NCBI GenBank assembly: GCA_946615865.1
Contig: CAMOIJ010000002.1
Span: 1 to 64,000, forward strand
Length of the DNA: 64,000 nt
Source of the DNA: an uncultured Lachnospiraceae bacterium
GTDB taxonomy: Bacteria; Bacillota; Clostridia; Lachnospirales; Lachnospiraceae
Direction of reading: 5' to 3'
The number at the start of each line of letters is the position of its first letter. Position 1 is the stretch's first letter. This document shows positions 62,389-64,000 of this stretch, one piece after another. The notes under the pieces were generated by a model. That model worked only from the letters and a program-made list of their open reading frames with translations. It did no database searches and was not told the origin of the DNA. The position numbers and the translations under genes are program-made.

Positions 62389-63423
62389 ATGGGTTTAGAT
62401 TATAAGAGCTCCGGAGTCGATATTGAAGCCGGCTACCGCAGCGTGGAACTTATGAAAGAGCACGTAAAGCGCACCATGAGGCCCGAAGTCCTCGGCGGAC
62501 TTGGAGGCTTTTCCGGCGCTTTCTCTCTCGAGAAGATCAAGGATATGGAAAAACCGGTCCTTCTTTCCGGAACGGACGGGGTCGGAACAAAGCTCAAGAT
62601 CGCTTTTTTGATGGATAAGCACGACACAGTCGGCATCGACTGCGTAGCAATGTGCGTAAACGACGTTGCCTGCGCAGGCGGCGAGCCTCTGTACTTCCTC
62701 GACTATATTGCATGCGGGAAGAATGAGCCCGAGAAGATCGCAAGTATAGTCAGCGGAGTCTGCGAGGGCTGCATACAGTCCGGAGCGGCTCTTATCGGCG
62801 GAGAGACGGCGGAGATGCCCGGATTCTATCCTGTGGACGAATATGACCTGGCCGGATTCGCGGTCGGTGTCGCCGATGAGAAGGACATCATTACCGGCGG
62901 AAATATCAAGCCCGGAGACAAGCTGGTCGGAATTGCCTCATCAGGCGTTCACAGCAACGGCTTTTCACTTGTCAGAAAGGTTTTTGACGTCAACGGCATA
63001 AATCTCAGAAGATTTTATCCCGAACTGGGAATGACTCTCGGAGAGGCGCTTCTGACTCCCACAAAGATCTATGTCAAAGCATTGCGCGCGGTCAAGGACG
63101 CCGGCGTTACCATCAAGGGCTGCAGCCATATCACTGGCGGAGGATTCTATGAAAACATTCCGAGAATGCTTCCCGACGGAATCGTCGCCAGAGTTTATAA
63201 GGAAAGCTACCCTGTGCTGCCGATCTTTACCCTTATGCAGAAAAAGGGAGAGATCGAGGAGAAGATCATGTACAATACCTTCAATATGGGAATAGGAATG
63301 GTCCTTGCTCTCGACAGTGCGGACGCGGACAAAGCTGTTCAGGCGCTGCGCGGGGCCGGAGAAGACGCTTATGTGATCGGTGAGACCGTAAGCGGCGCTC
63401 AGAAGGGAGTAGAGTTATGCTGA
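62389..63423 (+). CDS. purM: Phosphoribosylformylglycinamidine cyclo-ligase
   Basis: 344 residues. [25 protein letters not shown] and [11 protein letters not shown] are AIR synthetase motifs. It makes aminoimidazole ribotide from FGAM with ATP. ACGGAGGAAAT precedes the ATG. The stop overlaps the purN start by seven bases, so both are made together. Confidence 0.97.
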   Translation: MGLDYKSSGVDIEAGYRSVELMKEHVKRTMRPEVLGGLGGFSGAFSLEKIKDMEKPVLLSGTDGVGTKLKIAFLMDKHDTVGIDCVAMCVNDVACAGGEPLYFLDYIACGKNEPEKIASIVSGVCEGCIQSGAALIGGETAEMPGFYPVDEYDLAGFAVGVADEKDIITGGNIKPGDKLVGIASSGVHSNGFSLVRKVFDVNGINLRRFYPELGMTLGEALLTPTKIYVKALRAVKDAGVTIKGCSHITGGGFYENIPRMLPDGIVARVYKESYPVLPIFTLMQKKGEIEEKIMYNTFNMGIGMVLALDSADADKAVQALRGAGEDAYVIGETVSGAQKGVELC

Positions 63424-64000
63424 GAGTTGCCGTTTGTGTGTCGGGAGGCGGAACAAATCTCCAGGCGATCATCGACGCGATCGAAAGCGGAGCGATCCGC
63501 GACACAAAGATCGTCCGCGTTATCAGCAACAATAAAAACGCCTATGCCCTGACCCGCGCCGAAAATGCGGGCATCGAGGGCGTATGTGTATCTCCAAGGG
63601 ACTATGAGAACAGAGAACTGTTCAATGAAGCTCTTCTGGCTTGTCTTACGGACGCGCAGCCGGACCTGATCGTACTCGCCGGATTTATGGTGGCAGTGCC
63701 CGCCTGCGTGATCGACCGCTTCAGAGGACGGATCATCAATATTCATCCCGCACTGATCCCTTCTTTCTGCGGGAAAGGCTTTTACGGACTCCACGTCCAT
63801 GAAAAAGTCCTTGAGCGGGGAGCAAAGGTCACCGGAGCTACTGTTCACTTCGTGGACGAAGATCTCGATCACGGACCGATCCTTTTGCAGAAAGCCGTCG
63901 ATGTTAAGGAGGGCGATACCCCTCAGATCCTTCAGAGGCGCGTCATGGAGGAAGCGGAATGGATCATTCTTCCCAAAGCGATCTCCCTGATCGCCGAGGG
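63417..64000 (+). CDS. purN: Glycinamide ribonucleotide formyltransferase, 3' end outside window
   Basis: The frame is open to the end of the window, so it is missing from the ORF track. The visible 194 residues hold [24 protein letters not shown], the catalytic Asn and His in [10 protein letters not shown] and the catalytic Asp in [15 protein letters not shown]. It adds formyl from 10-formyl-THF to GAR. The ATG at 63417 lies inside the end of purM. Only a short C-terminal part should be missing. Confidence 0.94.
   Translation, partial: MLRVAVCVSGGGTNLQAIIDAIESGAIRDTKIVRVISNNKNAYALTRAENAGIEGVCVSPRDYENRELFNEALLACLTDAQPDLIVLAGFMVAVPACVIDRFRGRIINIHPALIPSFCGKGFYGLHVHEKVLERGAKVTGATVHFVDEDLDHGPILLQKAVDVKEGDTPQILQRRVMEEAEWIILPKAISLIAE

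Overview
The window looks like chromosomal DNA of an anaerobic, moderately GC-rich Clostridia member, most likely Lachnospiraceae. The signs are a WalRK-type two-component system followed by a GerMN lipoprotein, small families typical of that group (DUF5721, DUF5685, DUF4250, DUF1294), oxygen-sensitive maturation enzymes (HydE, HydF, HypD), strong GGAGG ribosome sites and some GTG/TTG starts. I saw no rRNA, tRNA, CRISPR array, insertion sequence or phage gene.

Layout. 0-3.4 kb: the end of an Hsp20 gene, maf, and on the minus strand a DUF1294-DUF5721-pyrB-pyrI operon. 3.4-4.0 kb: a non-coding stretch packed with inverted and direct repeats. 4.0-9.5 kb: arginine synthesis, with argG divergent from GNAT-argJ-argB-argD. 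9.6-18.7 kb: comEA, a WalRK-like pair whose kinase has a long lysine-rich repeat tail, a GerMN lipoprotein, comEC, holA and mutY. 18.8-22.3 kb: a glycosyltransferase, a polyprenyl-phosphate sugar-1-phosphate transferase and a phosphoesterase-like protein that has lost its metal ligands. 22.5-26.1 kb: a cytosolic BMP-domain protein, a metallophosphoesterase and a lipoprotein.

26.3-41.8 kb is the most unusual part. It is one tightly packed plus-strand gene set: a NifH-like Fe protein; a tandem NifD/NifK-like protein; HypF, HypC, HypD and HypE; a TM1266-type regulator; a second NifH fused to a NifD-like domain; a separate NifK-like protein; HydF; HydE; and class II fumarase. It joins the Fe(CN)2CO branch of [NiFe]-hydrogenase maturation (no HypA/HypB), the HydE/HydF part of [FeFe]-hydrogenase H-cluster maturation (no HydG here) and two paralogous nitrogenase-like reductases. 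No hydrogenase structural gene and no true nif gene is present. I infer a machine that builds or modifies an iron-carbonyl/cyanide cofactor, possibly an alternative H-cluster route. This rests on gene content and intact motifs only.

41.9-64 kb is mostly housekeeping: hisC, a small-multidrug-export-family membrane protein, a methyltransferase, dapF, a SEC-C protein, a minus-strand J-protein/DUF5685 pair, a zinc-ribbon membrane protein, azlCD, DUF4250, valS, folC, an MBOAT/SGNH acyl-transfer pair, a small unknown protein, a TPR lipoprotein, pyrF-pyrE, an M29-type aminopeptidase with a long N-terminal extension, and purE-purM-purN, the last cut by the window end and absent from the ORF track.
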